Shown here: positions 1 to 10,203 of the stretch, in pieces
Position numbering within the stretch: the stretch's first letter is position 1
Layout of the letters: every line of letters starts with the position of its first letter
Assembly: GCF_009496155.1 (NCBI RefSeq)
Contig: NZ_WIJP01000015.1
Coordinates: 1 to 64,000, forward strand
Length of the DNA: 64,000 bases
Direction: 5' to 3'
Origin: Streptococcus mitis
GTDB lineage: Bacteria; Bacillota; Bacilli; Lactobacillales; Streptococcaceae
The notes under the pieces: generated by a model
The model's database searches: none
What the model was told of the DNA's origin: nothing
Seen by the model: only the letters and a program-made list of their open reading frames with translations
Position numbers and translations under genes: made by a program

Positions 1-57
1 TCGAACCCGTGTTACCGCCGTGAAAAGGCGGTGTCTTAACCCCTTGACCAACGGACC
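1..57 (-). tRNA. tRNA-Glu (UUC), 3' end cut by window edge
   Basis: Read on the minus strand the sequence opens with GGTCCG and carries a D-arm, a C-rich anticodon stem around TTTTCAC (anticodon TTC) and a T-arm starting at the window edge. This matches bacterial tRNA-Glu. The acceptor 3' half lies outside the window. Confidence 0.9.
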
Positions 58-115
58 TGAGTTGTTTTCAACTCTTACTATTATACAGACTTTTTAAACT
101 TTGTCAACACCTTTT

Positions 116-1471
116 TTAATCTTTTTTAATTAATTTTACAACAGCTTCAGTTCGAGCGGTGTGTGGAAACATATCGACCGACTGAATATAATGGATATTG
201 TAGACTTCTACTAACCTCACCAAATCACGAGCCAAGGTCGAAACATTGCAAGAAATATAGACCATTTTTTCTGGTACATAGGTAAGAATAGTATCTAATA
301 ACTTATCGTCCAGACCTGTACGCGGTGGATCTACGATCAGAGCATCTGCTCGGTAGCCTTCCTTATACCAACGAGGAATAATCTCTTCTGCCGTTCCAGC
401 TTCATAATGAGTATTGTCAAATCCCATTCTTTTAGCATTTCGCTTGGCATCTTCAATGGCTTCTGGAATAATATCCATACCTCTTAGTGTTTTAACTTTC
501 TTTGCGAAGGCAAATCCAATCGTTCCAACTCCACAATAAGCGTCAATCAAATGGTCTTCTTTATTTACATCCAAGGCTTTTACCGCCTCGTTATAAAGAA
601 CTTCTGTTTGTTCAGGATTTAGTTGATAGAAAGCTCGAGGAGATAGTGAAAATTCATAATCAAGTACACCTTCTTGAATACTCTTTTCTCCCCAGATAAT
701 CTCTGTCTTTTCGCCATAAATCTCACTGGTTTTAGCTGTATTTGTATTCACAGCTACTGTCACAATTTCTGGGAAAGCTTTAACTAAGTCTTTTACTAGT
801 TGGGCTAAATTAAGCTGACGATTTGTAACAATAATAATCTGAACCTGTCCAGTCTTTCTTGCTCGTCGAACCATTATAGTTCTAACACCTAGAACTTTTC
901 TCTCATCCGTGATTGGAATTTGGTGAAAAGTAAGTAATTCCGCTAGACGATTAGCAATCACTTGGGTTTCCTTGTCTTGTACCAGGCAGTCTTTCAACTC
1001 TACTAAATAGTGAGAGTTTTGTGCATATAAGCCCGCCTTAACCTGATTTTTGAATTTTCGAGTCTGAAATTGTAACTTAGCACGGTAATATTTTGGTTCC
1101 TGCATACCAATCGTCGGGCGGATTTCATAATTTTCATATCCTGCAGGGGCAAATTTTTTCAGCGCTTGATGAAGCAAGTCCGTCTTGAACTCCAGTTGCT
1201 TATCATAATGCAGGTGCATGATTTGGCAGCCTCCGCACTCATTGTAAATAGTACAAGCTGGCACAACTCGAAATTTAGACTTCTTGTTGACCTTCAGTAA
1301 TTTTGCCTCAACAAAGTTACGTTTAATAGAAGTAATCTGACAATAGATATCTTCACCTTTGAGAGCACCAGGCACAAAGACTAATGTTTTTTGATAAAAG
1401 CCGATTCCCTCACCATTAATTCCCATGCGCTTGATTTTTAACGGTATTTTTTGTTTCACTTTCAGATTCAT
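116..1471 (-). CDS. rlmD: 23S rRNA (uracil-5-)-methyltransferase, RlmD/TrmA family
   Basis: 451 residues. An N-terminal TRAM domain (about 1-65) is followed by the Fe-S cysteines C73, C79, C82 and C162 typical of RlmD-type enzymes. The SAM-binding loop reads [10 protein letters not shown], the substrate motif DPPRTG, and the catalytic cysteine sits in [12 protein letters not shown] (about C408). It methylates C5 of a uridine in 23S rRNA using SAM. Streptococci carry two paralogues of this family; which uridine this copy modifies cannot be told from sequence, so the symbol names the family. It is divergent from recX, with about 37 bp between the two starts, and sits next to tRNA-Glu. Confidence 0.88.
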   Translation of the reverse strand: MNLKVKQKIPLKIKRMGINGEGIGFYQKTLVFVPGALKGEDIYCQITSIKRNFVEAKLLKVNKKSKFRVVPACTIYNECGGCQIMHLHYDKQLEFKTDLLHQALKKFAPAGYENYEIRPTIGMQEPKYYRAKLQFQTRKFKNQVKAGLYAQNSHYLVELKDCLVQDKETQVIANRLAELLTFHQIPITDERKVLGVRTIMVRRARKTGQVQIIIVTNRQLNLAQLVKDLVKAFPEIVTVAVNTNTAKTSEIYGEKTEIIWGEKSIQEGVLDYEFSLSPRAFYQLNPEQTEVLYNEAVKALDVNKEDHLIDAYCGVGTIGFAFAKKVKTLRGMDIIPEAIEDAKRNAKRMGFDNTHYEAGTAEEIIPRWYKEGYRADALIVDPPRTGLDDKLLDTILTYVPEKMVYISCNVSTLARDLVRLVEVYNIHYIQSVDMFPHTARTEAVVKLIKKD

Positions 1472-1496
1472 ACCCCTATCTTATCACATTTTGAGT

Positions 1497-1502
1497 TATA
1501 AT
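1497..1502 (+). promoter_or_regulatory. -10 box of recX, leaderless arrangement
   Basis: TATAAT ends 6 nt before the recX ATG, so transcription would start at or next to the start codon. No Shine-Dalgarno sequence is present. Confidence 0.6.
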
Positions 1503-1508
1503 AGAACT

Positions 1509-2285
1509 ATGAAAATCACAAAACTTGAAAAGAAAAAAAGACTCTATCTGATGGAGCTTGATAATGGCGACAAATGCTACATTACTGAAGATACTATTGT
1601 TCGTTTTATGTTATCAAAAGATAAGGTGATAAGTGAAGAAGAATTGAAAGAGATTCAGGGCTTTGCCAAATTTTCTTACGGTAAGAATCTAGCCCTCTAC
1701 CACTTATCCTTTAAAGCGCGTACTGAAAAAGAGGTCAGTGAATATCTAAAAAAATATGATATTGATGAAAACATCCTTTCTCAAGTCATTATTAATCTTA
1801 AAGAGGATAAGTGGATTAATGATAGCCAGTACGCTTATGCTATCATCAACGCCAATCAACTTTCAGGAGACAAGGGGCCTTATGTACTGACTCAGAAATT
1901 AGCACAAAAAGGAATTTCAAAATCTACTATAGAAGAGATCTTGAATGATTTTGATTTTTCGGAAGTTGCTCAACGTGTAGCCAATAAACTATTGAAGAAA
2001 TATGAAGGAAAACTTCCATCTCGTGCTTTGCAAGATAAGATTATCCAGAATCTGACCAACAAGGGATTTTCCTATTCTGATGCTAAAAGTGCCTTTGACC
2101 AGTTGGATAGTCAAGTTGACCAAGAAACGACTCAGGAACTCATCTTCAAGGAACTTGATAAGCAATATGCTAAGTATGCCCGAAAATATGAAGGATACGA
2201 ACTTAAACAGCGTTTAACCCAAGTTTTAGCACGAAAGGGCTACGATTTTTCGGATATAGCAAGCGCTCTTAGAGAATATCTTTAA
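1509..2285 (+). CDS. recX: Regulatory protein RecX
   Basis: 258 residues from ATG 1509 (starting [14 protein letters not shown]). This is the usual streptococcal RecX length, and an upstream in-frame start is excluded because it lies in the divergent promoter. RecX is made of three-helix repeats; here repeats are visible around [30 protein letters not shown] and [15 protein letters not shown]. It binds RecA filaments and limits strand exchange; in streptococci it acts in the cytoplasm during recombination and transformation. Possibly translated from a leaderless mRNA. Confidence 0.92.
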   Translation: MKITKLEKKKRLYLMELDNGDKCYITEDTIVRFMLSKDKVISEEELKEIQGFAKFSYGKNLALYHLSFKARTEKEVSEYLKKYDIDENILSQVIINLKEDKWINDSQYAYAIINANQLSGDKGPYVLTQKLAQKGISKSTIEEILNDFDFSEVAQRVANKLLKKYEGKLPSRALQDKIIQNLTNKGFSYSDAKSAFDQLDSQVDQETTQELIFKELDKQYAKYARKYEGYELKQRLTQVLARKGYDFSDIASALREYL

Positions 2286-2323
2286 TATTTTCATGTAAAA
2301 TTCACAGATTTTAGGTAATTTTA

Positions 2324-2332
2324 TGGTACAAT
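2324..2332 (+). promoter_or_regulatory. Extended -10 promoter of the DUF402 gene
   Basis: TGGTACAAT is an extended -10 (TGn plus TACAAT) about 40 bp ahead of the start at 2374. The -35 is weak. Confidence 0.6.
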
Positions 2333-2373
2333 AGTAAACGATAAACTTATAAATTGTAGAAAGTTGGTTAGTT

Positions 2374-2907
2374 ATGAAGCTTCCAAAAGAAGGCGACTTT
2401 ATTACAATTCAAAGTTATAAGCATGATGGGAGTCTCCACCGAACTTGGCGGGACACCATGGTACTAAAAACAACAGAAAACGCCATTATTGGTGTCAACG
2501 ATCATACACTGGTTACCGAAAGTGATGGTCGTCGTTGGGTCACTCGAGAACCTGCTATTGTTTACTTTCACAAGAAATATTGGTTTAATATCATTGCCAT
2601 GATTCGTGATAATGGAATTTCCTACTATTGCAATATGGCTAGCCCCTACTATCTGGATGAAGAAGCACTGAAGTATATTGATTACGATTTGGATGTTAAA
2701 ATTTTTACAGATGGAGAGAAACGTCTCTTGGACGTTGAGGAGTATGAGCGTCACAAACGCAAAATGAATTATTCTGATGACTTGGACTATATTTTAAAAG
2801 AACATGTCAAAATTCTTGTTGATTGGATTAACAATGGACGTGGTCCTTTCTCAGAAGCCTATGTAAACATTTGGTACAAGCGCTATGTAGAACTAAAGAA
2901 TCGGTAA
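2374..2907 (+). CDS. ntdP: DUF402 nucleoside tri/diphosphate phosphatase (NtdP-like)
   Basis: 177 residues, the family's normal length. The DUF402 core is rich in conserved aromatic and acidic residues (HRTWRDT near the N-terminus, [10 protein letters not shown], and YYCNMASP followed by the YIDYDLD acidic motif). The Bacillus/staphylococcal members hydrolyse nucleoside tri- and diphosphates in a divalent-metal-dependent reaction. It follows recX in the same orientation with its own promoter and ends in a strong terminator. The family is clear; the physiological substrate is inferred from homologues. Confidence 0.85.
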   Translation: MKLPKEGDFITIQSYKHDGSLHRTWRDTMVLKTTENAIIGVNDHTLVTESDGRRWVTREPAIVYFHKKYWFNIIAMIRDNGISYYCNMASPYYLDEEALKYIDYDLDVKIFTDGEKRLLDVEEYERHKRKMNYSDDLDYILKEHVKILVDWINNGRGPFSEAYVNIWYKRYVELKNR

Positions 2908-2915
2908 AGTTGTCA

Positions 2916-2950
2916 AAGGTCAGGAACAAAATCCTGACCTTGTTTTTTTT
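2916..2950 (+). terminator. Rho-independent terminator after ntdP
   Basis: Perfect 10-bp stem AAGGTCAGGA / TCCTGACCTT followed by a run of eight T. Confidence 0.92.
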
Positions 2951-3045
2951 GATAGTGTAAAATAAGTTGTGTAGACACAAAAAAGGAATAAATCTATTAT
3001 AGTAGAGTTACAACACATTACTAGAAAGAGATTTATGCAGAATTC
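2951..3045 (+). mobile_element. Decayed IS256-type left end, copy 1
   Basis: This stretch (starting GATAGTGTAAAATAAGTTG) is about 80% identical, in the same orientation, to positions 4957-5045, where a recognisable IS256-family transposase start follows. Here nothing of the transposase survives beyond about 3045. It marks the left edge of an acquired segment holding the rgg and methyltransferase genes. Confidence 0.65.
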
Positions 3046-3137
3046 ACGAAATATATAAAACAAATAAATATACTGATATTTTTTAATATCTTTGTTCCTT
3101 GTAAGTTTATAATAAACTTATATCGTTTAATACAAAA

Positions 3138-3180
3138 ATACGGAGATGACTCGTATAAAAAATACAGGTCAACTTCGTAT
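3138..3180 (-). terminator. Terminator of the methyltransferase-rgg unit
   Basis: Imperfect inverted repeat, 18-19 bp arms (3138-3155 and 3162-3180). On the minus strand it is followed by TATTTTTGTATT. About 85 bp beyond the rgg stop codon. Confidence 0.65.
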
Positions 3181-3264
3181 CAAAAAATTTTTTTGTATTT
3201 CCACCTAGCATCAATCATTTAGCACAACATTTTAAAAATAATATCTTTACAGAGAAAATGCTAT

Positions 3265-4122
3265 TTAATCTACCAACTCATTTAATCGTTTTTGAAAATA
3301 TAAAGCAATACTTTTAGATTCAATAAACTCAAAATATTTTATGACATTGTTCATTTGTTTAATTCCAGACTCTTTAGATTCAGTCAGATATATTTTATAT
3401 CCTTCTACAAATTTGAATGTAGATTTTTCAAAAACTTTTGTGTCATCTTTTAATAATTTCTTTAATTTCATTTCAAAGTAGTCTGCATATATTAGATGTG
3501 AATTTTCAAGGCAACAGAACCAAAAATTTAAACAAGCTGACACAACTAAATTTCTATTCTTACCGATTTTTTCGTAATAATGTGTACGCTCTAGTATTTC
3601 TTTTCCGACCCTGTAAATATAATCTATTTCAAAAAGATGATATAAATTACCAATCAGCGTTATCTCATAGGACTCCCATCGTTCCTTCTGGAATAAATAG
3701 TCATATACTAAATTTAGATCATCTCTACTAACTACATGATTACAATCTATCTGATTTAATAATCCCTGAACCATAATTGTATTTATTTTATGAGTTTTTT
3801 CCCCAGTCTTCTCAAAAAGCTTTTGTTGCTCATTTTTTATTACCTCCAATCCTTTGGTATTCAAACTATAAAAATTCGGAGATAAATTAACCAAAAAATC
3901 ATCAAGCTCCGATCTTTTATAATGTTCTAGGTAATTACAAAAATTCTCTATCGAAACATTGATATTTGATAATAATTCAAAAAACGTTGAAAGAGAAATT
4001 TCATTTTCTCCCCTTTCAAACCTAGAGAGTTGAGATTTTGATATAGAATCAGCTGCAGCATACTCTAAAGAATATCCGTTTAATTTTCTAAAATATCGAA
4101 AAGCTTTTCCGTAATTTTTCAC
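3265..4122 (-). CDS. Rgg/GadR/MutR family transcriptional regulator
   Basis: 285 residues, the family's usual size. The N-terminal XRE helix-turn-helix (about 1-65) contains LEYAAADSISKSQLSRFERG, followed by an all-helical TPR-like region that in Rgg proteins binds short hydrophobic peptide pheromones. It starts 12 bp after the methyltransferase stop, so the two are probably co-transcribed. No SHP-like peptide ORF with a hydrophobic C-terminus was seen next to it, so its ligand, if any, is unknown. The gene is AT-rich and lies between two decayed IS256-type ends, which suggests acquisition. Confidence 0.85.
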   Translation of the reverse strand: MKNYGKAFRYFRKLNGYSLEYAAADSISKSQLSRFERGENEISLSTFFELLSNINVSIENFCNYLEHYKRSELDDFLVNLSPNFYSLNTKGLEVIKNEQQKLFEKTGEKTHKINTIMVQGLLNQIDCNHVVSRDDLNLVYDYLFQKERWESYEITLIGNLYHLFEIDYIYRVGKEILERTHYYEKIGKNRNLVVSACLNFWFCCLENSHLIYADYFEMKLKKLLKDDTKVFEKSTFKFVEGYKIYLTESKESGIKQMNNVIKYFEFIESKSIALYFQKRLNELVD

Positions 4123-4134
4123 AATTTCGTTCCC

Positions 4135-4908
4135 TTAACTTTCTTTTCGAGCGATAAACATACCATATTCTTTAGGAATGATCAACATACCATTATTAAA
4201 CTCACTTTCCAATCTTTTACGTATTATTTCCTCTTCTAGTGAACCTATTTCTGAAATTCCTTTAAACGATTGGATGTATTTAACTAGGTCATCTATACTA
4301 GTTAAATGTAACTCATCATCATAGAGTAATGTATCGACAGAGTTAAAATACCTACTCAGGTACCTTTTACCATTTTGTAAAGTAAACGTTTTATTTTCTA
4401 AATCTTGATTAACCTCATCTTTAAATAAATTTGCCAAATAATTTACAACTCCATTTTCGCCAAATGTAGCACAGTAAAAAATGCCTTCGGTTTTTAATAC
4501 CCTATTCACCTCAGAGAGAGCTTTAGGAATATCATTCACATGATGTAAAAGCATATTAGCAATAACAATATCAAAAGTTTCATTCTCAAAAGAAATCTTT
4601 TGAATATCCATTATCTCATAGTTGACATTGTCTCTATTTCCAATCACTGACTTCGTAGTTTCTACCATGTCATTAGAAAAATCCGTTATAATCAATTGCT
4701 TCATCTTGTCTATAGAATCAAGATTACTTTTCCATAGTTCTCCTGTACCACATCCCAATTCTAGAACCTTTACTTCATCAGTGATTTGGTAGTTAGAAAA
4801 TATCCAATTATTAAAGCCCAATTTATTTTTGGAATACTTCTTATGCAATTCTACTCGAATATCAAGATTATCATGACTTTTATATTGTTCAATTACTTTA
4901 TCAATCAT
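4135..4908 (-). CDS. Class I SAM-dependent methyltransferase
   Basis: 257 residues. The Methyltransf_11-type SAM fold shows motif I VLELGCGTGELW (around 50-60), an acidic ribose-binding position in LIITDFSNDM, and post-motif FDIVIANMLLHHV typical of small-molecule methyltransferases. It starts with RBS GGAGG and an extended -10 (TGATATAAT). The substrate is not evident. Pairing with a downstream Rgg regulator inside an IS-flanked segment suggests an accessory, possibly peptide-regulated, function. A drug- or metabolite-modifying role is possible but not supported directly. Confidence 0.8.
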   Translation of the reverse strand: MIDKVIEQYKSHDNLDIRVELHKKYSKNKLGFNNWIFSNYQITDEVKVLELGCGTGELWKSNLDSIDKMKQLIITDFSNDMVETTKSVIGNRDNVNYEIMDIQKISFENETFDIVIANMLLHHVNDIPKALSEVNRVLKTEGIFYCATFGENGVVNYLANLFKDEVNQDLENKTFTLQNGKRYLSRYFNSVDTLLYDDELHLTSIDDLVKYIQSFKGISEIGSLEEEIIRKRLESEFNNGMLIIPKEYGMFIARKES

Positions 4909-4937
4909 TTTAAATGACCTCCACTCTATAATTTGAC

Positions 4938-4946
4938 ATTATATCA
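4938..4946 (-). promoter_or_regulatory. Extended -10 promoter of the methyltransferase-rgg unit
   Basis: Minus strand TGATATAAT, 30 bp before the methyltransferase ATG; RBS GGAGG follows. It lies immediately beside the right-hand IS remnant. Confidence 0.65.
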
Positions 4947-4956
4947 CAAGAATAAA

Positions 4957-5165
4957 GATAGTGTAAAAAAAGTTGTATAAATGCAAAAAAGGAATATTCC
5001 ATTATAGCAGAGTTGCAACACATTTCTATAAAGAAATTTATTCCTACGACTCAGTTTAGCGTGCTTAACTTCCTAACTCAAAAACAAAGCATCGATTAAT
5101 TTATCCGTTCTTCTTTGGAAACGGGTTTGAACTGATAATTGCTCGTTTTGATTTAAAAAGCTCCT
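4957..5165 (+). mobile_element. Decayed IS256-family left end plus transposase N-terminus, copy 2
   Basis: 4957-5045 repeats the sequence at 2951. From 5046 the reading frame gives TQFSVLNFLTQKQSID, a stop at 5097, then FIRSSLET. This matches the start of IS256-family transposases. The start codon is ACG instead of ATG, a Glu codon has become TAA, and the frame is lost after about 5130. The element is dead. Confidence 0.75.
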
Positions 5166-5276
5166 TTTAGTAAAACTTTATTTTTTAAGAGTCCTAGCCT
5201 TATTGAAGTCTCGCAAATTATGGACTAGGAATTCATAGATCGGTCCATCGACTTCTCTCCATCACCTTTTCCTAGC
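5166..5276. other. Gene-free relic between IS remnant and queH
   Basis: No intact ORF. On the minus strand a short open stretch reads YEFLVHNLRDFNKARTLKK then stops, without a start codon in frame. It looks like the last piece of a lost gene that I cannot identify. Confidence 0.4.
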
Positions 5277-5302
5277 AAAAAACCTGCCTCGAGGCAGGTT
5301 TT
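5277..5302 (-). terminator. Terminator after queH
   Basis: Perfect palindrome centred at 5290/5291 (AAAACCTGCCTC with its complement), with a T-run on the minus strand just past the queH stop. Confidence 0.9.
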
Positions 5303-5305
5303 CGT

Positions 5306-6073
5306 TTAAATATCTAATTTCGTAACGGTAAATTTAATGTGGGAATAATCTTTCTCTATATCCTTATCTACCATAAAGGCTGTAGCATCTTTCTTAACCT
5401 GAACAAGGTCAATGTTCTGGGCTTGGGCTGCATAGACGCATCCACAATAACATTGACGGTAGATGTCATACTCTTCACACATCTCTACTGAACGTTTGTA
5501 TCCTTGATTTTTCTTGAAATCACTTGGAAGATAATGAGTTGTGTAAATTTTTTGCACATCGATTCCGATGCTGTTGATGGTTTGAGAATTCTTATGAGGA
5601 CTGATGGTCAAGGCTGAACCAAAGTAGTCAAAGCCCAAATCCATAGCCACTTGCGCTGTCTTATCCAGTCGATAGTCAAAGCAAACCTTGCAACGGTCGC
5701 CACCTTCTGGTTCTTCCTCAAGTCCTCTAACTAGTTTTCTATATTCATTTGGTTCGTAGGGAGCTTCTAGGTACTGAACCGTATTTCCTGTCCGCTCATT
5801 GAAATCACTGACAAATTTCTTGGTAACATAAGCTCGCTTATGGTATTCTGCCTTGGGATGGATATTGGAATTGGCAAAATAGATGGTCACATCTGCATAC
5901 TTGGTCAGATATTCTAGGGTATAGGTACTGCAAGGGGCACAGCAAACATGCATGAGAATGGTTGGCCGTTGCTCATTTTTCTCCCATACTTGTACCATCT
6001 TCTGCATGACACGGTCATAATTAATCTTCTGATTGGGGTTCATCTTGCTCAGAATTTCTTCTACATCGATCAT
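5306..6073 (-). CDS. queH: Epoxyqueuosine reductase QueH
   Basis: 255 residues. QueH (formerly DUF208) carries conserved cysteines that bind Fe-S and a mononuclear iron: MHVCCAPCSTYTLEYL near residue 43, CKVCFDYRLDKTA, and CYCGCVYA. It reduces epoxyqueuosine to queuosine in tRNA and is the non-orthologous alternative to QueG. Full length, with an extended -10 (TGATAAAAT) and RBS AAAGGAG ahead. It lies downstream of groEL but is separated from it by a terminator. Confidence 0.9.
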   Translation of the reverse strand: MIDVEEILSKMNPNQKINYDRVMQKMVQVWEKNEQRPTILMHVCCAPCSTYTLEYLTKYADVTIYFANSNIHPKAEYHKRAYVTKKFVSDFNERTGNTVQYLEAPYEPNEYRKLVRGLEEEPEGGDRCKVCFDYRLDKTAQVAMDLGFDYFGSALTISPHKNSQTINSIGIDVQKIYTTHYLPSDFKKNQGYKRSVEMCEEYDIYRQCYCGCVYAAQAQNIDLVQVKKDATAFMVDKDIEKDYSHIKFTVTKLDI

Positions 6074-6147
6074 GTTCTTCTCCTTTTTCTAGTCTTATTT
6101 TATCATATAAGTTAGGAGAGCTCAAATCTATTTAGAAGTGAATAGCA

Positions 6148-6178
6148 TAAAAAGGAGGGATAGGCATTCCCTCCTTTT
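6148..6178 (-). terminator. Terminator after groEL
   Basis: 11-bp stem AAAAGGAGGGA / TCCCTCCTTTT, loop TAGGCAT, T-rich tail on the minus strand. Confidence 0.9.
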
Positions 6179-6207
6179 GTGATTTTTATAAGTTTCTTTC
6201 TGAAAGC

Positions 6208-7845
<1,638 letters not shown>

Positions 7846-8130
7846 CTATTCTTCAATAATTGCCAAGATGTTCGCTTCGCCTACGATGATGTACTTTTCA
7901 TCGCCATCTTTGACATCGAGACCTGCGTGAGCTTCAACCAAGACACGGTCTCCAGCTTTAACACTTGGAGCAACCAAGTCACCGTTCAAGGTACGAACAC
8001 CTTGTCCAATAGCCACAACTTGGGCTGTTTTTGTTTTTTCTTGAGCTGAACCTGCAAGGACAAAGCCACCAACAGTTTGTTCTTTTTCCTCAATTTTTAA
8101 GACCACACGGTCTCCTAATGGTTTCAACAT
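7846..8130 (-). CDS. groES: Co-chaperonin GroES (Hsp10)
   Basis: 94 residues with the GroES barrel start [15 protein letters not shown], the mobile loop region around [14 protein letters not shown], and the ending [12 protein letters not shown]. It caps the GroEL ring. First gene of the groESL operon; CIRCE and a SigA promoter lie directly upstream. Confidence 0.98.
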   Translation of the reverse strand: MLKPLGDRVVLKIEEKEQTVGGFVLAGSAQEKTKTAQVVAIGQGVRTLNGDLVAPSVKAGDRVLVEAHAGLDVKDGDEKYIIVGEANILAIIEE

Positions 8131-8160
8131 CTGATTTCCTCCATGATGAGATAGATAGTG

Positions 8161-8187
8161 TTAGCACTCTTTATACCTGAGTGCTAA
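8161..8187 (-). promoter_or_regulatory. CIRCE operator (HrcA site) of groESL
   Basis: Perfect TTAGCACTC-N9-GAGTGCTAA, just downstream of the groES promoter. HrcA is encoded at 56959-57993 in this window. Confidence 0.97.
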
Positions 8188-8198
8188 ATCATAGTTCT

Positions 8199-8226
8199 AT
8201 TGTATCACTTGGTCAGAAATAGTCAA
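8199..8226 (-). promoter_or_regulatory. SigA promoter of groESL
   Basis: Minus strand -35 TTGACT (8221-8226), 16-bp spacer, extended -10 TGATACAAT (hexamer 8199-8204), CIRCE overlapping the start region. Confidence 0.85.
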
Positions 8227-8250
8227 GAAAAAAGTCTGACTTTCTCAAGA

Positions 8251-8277
8251 TAAAAAGCCTGAGAGCAACTCAGACTT
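8251..8277 (-). terminator. Terminator after ssbB
   Basis: 9-bp stem with one G-T pair (AAGTCTGAG / CTCAGGCTT on the minus strand) and T-run TTTTT. Confidence 0.85.
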
Positions 8278-8285
8278 TTCAATGT

Positions 8286-8681
8286 TTAAAATGGTAATTC
8301 CTCCTCTTCCAAAACCAAGTCAGCCAAATCTTGGCCTGCGTTATTTTCACGCATGGCACGTTGAGCACGACTTTCTAATAATTGGAATCCTGTAACAAGT
8401 ACTTCAGTCACGTAATTCATCTGGCCATTTTTCTCAAAACGACGGGTACGTAATTCTCCATCCACTGAAATGAGACTTCCTTTAGTTGCGTAGCTTGCCA
8501 ATGTTTCTGCTAGTCTGCCCCATAGAACCATATTGACAAAGTCAGCTCCACGCTCCCCATTTTGGTCTTTGTAACGACGGTTCACAGCGATAGTTGCTCG
8601 CGCTACTGACTTGTCATTGTTGGTTTTGTGCAATTCTGGTGTAGACGTCAAGCGTCCGATTAAGATAACTTTATTATACAT
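8286..8681 (-). CDS. ssbB: Competence-induced single-stranded DNA-binding protein SsbB
   Basis: 131 residues. A single OB fold (MYNKVILIGRLTSTPELH to about residue 105) is followed by a short tail ending in the acidic tip EEELPF that recruits partner proteins. The short length and the SigX combox directly upstream identify it as SsbB, not the housekeeping SsbA of about 160 residues. It coats ssDNA taken up during transformation. Single-gene unit with its own terminator. Confidence 0.95.
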   Translation of the reverse strand: MYNKVILIGRLTSTPELHKTNNDKSVARATIAVNRRYKDQNGERGADFVNMVLWGRLAETLASYATKGSLISVDGELRTRRFEKNGQMNYVTEVLVTGFQLLESRAQRAMRENNAGQDLADLVLEEEELPF

Positions 8682-8702
8682 ATTTTCTTCCTCCTACTTA
8701 TC

Positions 8703-8710
8703 TATTCGCA
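8703..8710 (-). promoter_or_regulatory. Combox (SigX/ComX -10 element) of ssbB
   Basis: Minus strand TGCGAATA fits TNCGAATA. It lies about 22 bp before the ssbB start codon, with an upstream T-tract. No SigA -10 is evident. Predicts expression only in competent cells. Confidence 0.9.
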
Positions 8711-8715
8711 GAAAA

Positions 8716-8746
8716 TCAAAAAAAGTTACAGAAATTTGTAACTTTT
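8716..8746 (-). terminator. Terminator after the SDR gene, abutting the ssbB combox
   Basis: 10-bp stem AAAAGTTACA / TGTAACTTTT. Its minus-strand poly-T tail is the same T-tract that precedes the combox by a few bases. Confidence 0.88.
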
Positions 8747-8758
8747 CGAGGAAATTTC

Positions 8759-9520
8759 TTATTTTTTATGAATCATGAAACCTGTCGCCTGTTGATTGGC
8801 CATAATAGTCATATCTGTAATCTGCACACGGCGAGGTTGACTGGTCACATAGACTACTGTGTCTGCGATGTCTGGTGCCTGCAAGGCTTCGATTCCCTGA
8901 TAAACCGTCGCAGCTCGCTCTTTGTCACCATGAAAACGCACTGTAGAAAAATCTGTTTCGACAATTCCTGGCTGAATGGTGGTCACCTTGATATCCGTTG
9001 CAATGGTATCAATTCGCAGTCCATCTGAAAAAGTCTTAACTGCTGCCTTGGTAGCTGAGTAAATAGCGGCACCAGCATAGGCGTAGATTCCTGCGGTTGA
9101 GCCCATATTGATGATATGTCCTTGATTGGCTTTTACCATTTCTGGCAAGAAACAGCGAGTGACTGCCATCAAACCTTTGACATTGGTATCCAGCATGGTC
9201 AACATATCCAACTCCTCATAGTCCTGATAAGGTGCCAAACCTAGAGCCAAGCCTGCGTTATTGACCAGAATATCAATCTGCCCTACTCTTTCTAGAATAT
9301 CGGAGCAGACAGTCTTCACCATGGTCATATCCATGACATCTAGCGGAAAAGTCCAAACTGTTTGATTTGGAAAAGTTTCTGCAAACTCCGACTTGAGGGT
9401 TTCTAGTCTGTCTATCCGTCGTCCAGTTAGAACGACATTCTCACCCTGCTCCAGATAAGCACGCGCAATCGCTTCACCGATTCCTGATGTCGCCCCTGTA
9501 ATCACTACATTTTTTGCCAT
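8759..9520 (-). CDS. SDR family NAD(P)-dependent oxidoreductase
   Basis: 253 residues, classical short-chain dehydrogenase/reductase. The cofactor loop is ITGATSGIGEAIA (residues 7-19), with NNAG and the catalytic YSATK (Y, K) preceded by a Ser in MGSTAG. The Arg pair after the first strand (TGRRIDRLE) favours NADP(H). It resembles YdfG-type serine/3-hydroxy-acid dehydrogenases, but the substrate is not fixed by sequence. It precedes ssbB in the same orientation but is separated by a terminator. Confidence 0.9.
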   Translation of the reverse strand: MAKNVVITGATSGIGEAIARAYLEQGENVVLTGRRIDRLETLKSEFAETFPNQTVWTFPLDVMDMTMVKTVCSDILERVGQIDILVNNAGLALGLAPYQDYEELDMLTMLDTNVKGLMAVTRCFLPEMVKANQGHIINMGSTAGIYAYAGAAIYSATKAAVKTFSDGLRIDTIATDIKVTTIQPGIVETDFSTVRFHGDKERAATVYQGIEALQAPDIADTVVYVTSQPRRVQITDMTIMANQQATGFMIHKK

Positions 9521-9561
9521 CTTATTTCCTTCTAGCTGGTCTATCAGATACTGACAACTTC

Positions 9562-10188
9562 CTAGGCAGTCCAGTGTTTAGCTGGATCAAATGGAGTTCC
9601 AACAACTTGGTCTTCTGATAATTCAATAACACCACGTTTTTGCGGAGCATTTGGCAGATGCAATTCACGAGGACTACACATCATGCCAAAACTCTTTTCA
9701 CCACGAAGTTGGCCTGGGAAAATGAGATTGCCTTTGGGCATCATGGCACCTGGAAGAGCGACAATGGTTTTCAAGCCAACACGCGCATTGGGAGCACCTG
9801 CAACAATTTGCACAGTCTTGTCACTTGCGACTGCAACTTGGCAGATGTTGAGATGGTCACTATCAGGATGGGCTACCATCTCGACAATCTCACCAACAAC
9901 AAACTTAGGTTCCTTGTCATTAACAATTTCTTCTGCAAAACCTTCCGCCTGCAATTCTTGGTTCAAACGAGCTACTTGCTCATCTGACAAAAATACTTGA
10001 CCGCGCTCTGCAATTTCAAATAAACTTGAAACTTCGAAAACATTCCACGCCACTGTTTCTCCATTATCTTTGAGGAAAACACGAGCTACCTTGCCTTTGC
10101 GCTCCACATCTAGTTTGGCATCTCCGCTATTTTTCACGATGACCATAAGGACATCACCGACATGTTCTTTATTATATGTAAAAATCAT
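9562..10188 (-). CDS. ytpR: YtpR family tRNA-binding domain protein
   Basis: 208 residues. The C-terminal half (about 90-200) is an EMAPII/PheT-type tRNA-binding OB domain (FVVGEIVEMVAHPDSDHLNICQ is cut by a conserved HPDSD; KTIVALPGAMMP; GEKSFGMMCSPREL). The N-terminal part resembles DUF4479. Family members are stand-alone versions of the PheT beta-subunit N-domain, and their role is unclear. It sits 15 bp downstream of the thioredoxin gene and is probably in the same operon. Confidence 0.85.
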   Translation of the reverse strand: MIFTYNKEHVGDVLMVIVKNSGDAKLDVERKGKVARVFLKDNGETVAWNVFEVSSLFEIAERGQVFLSDEQVARLNQELQAEGFAEEIVNDKEPKFVVGEIVEMVAHPDSDHLNICQVAVASDKTVQIVAGAPNARVGLKTIVALPGAMMPKGNLIFPGQLRGEKSFGMMCSPRELHLPNAPQKRGVIELSEDQVVGTPFDPAKHWTA

Positions 10189-10203
10189 TGTTTCCTTTTT
10201 CTC

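Noticed and set aside
3102..3120. Perfect 9-bp inverted repeat TAAGTTTAT / ATAAACTTA as an Rgg operator
   Set aside because: It lies downstream of rgg and not at a promoter; A/T-only palindromes of this size are expected by chance here.
5166..5276. Possible toxin-antitoxin remnant upstream of queH
   Set aside because: The short open stretch has no start codon and matches nothing I can name.
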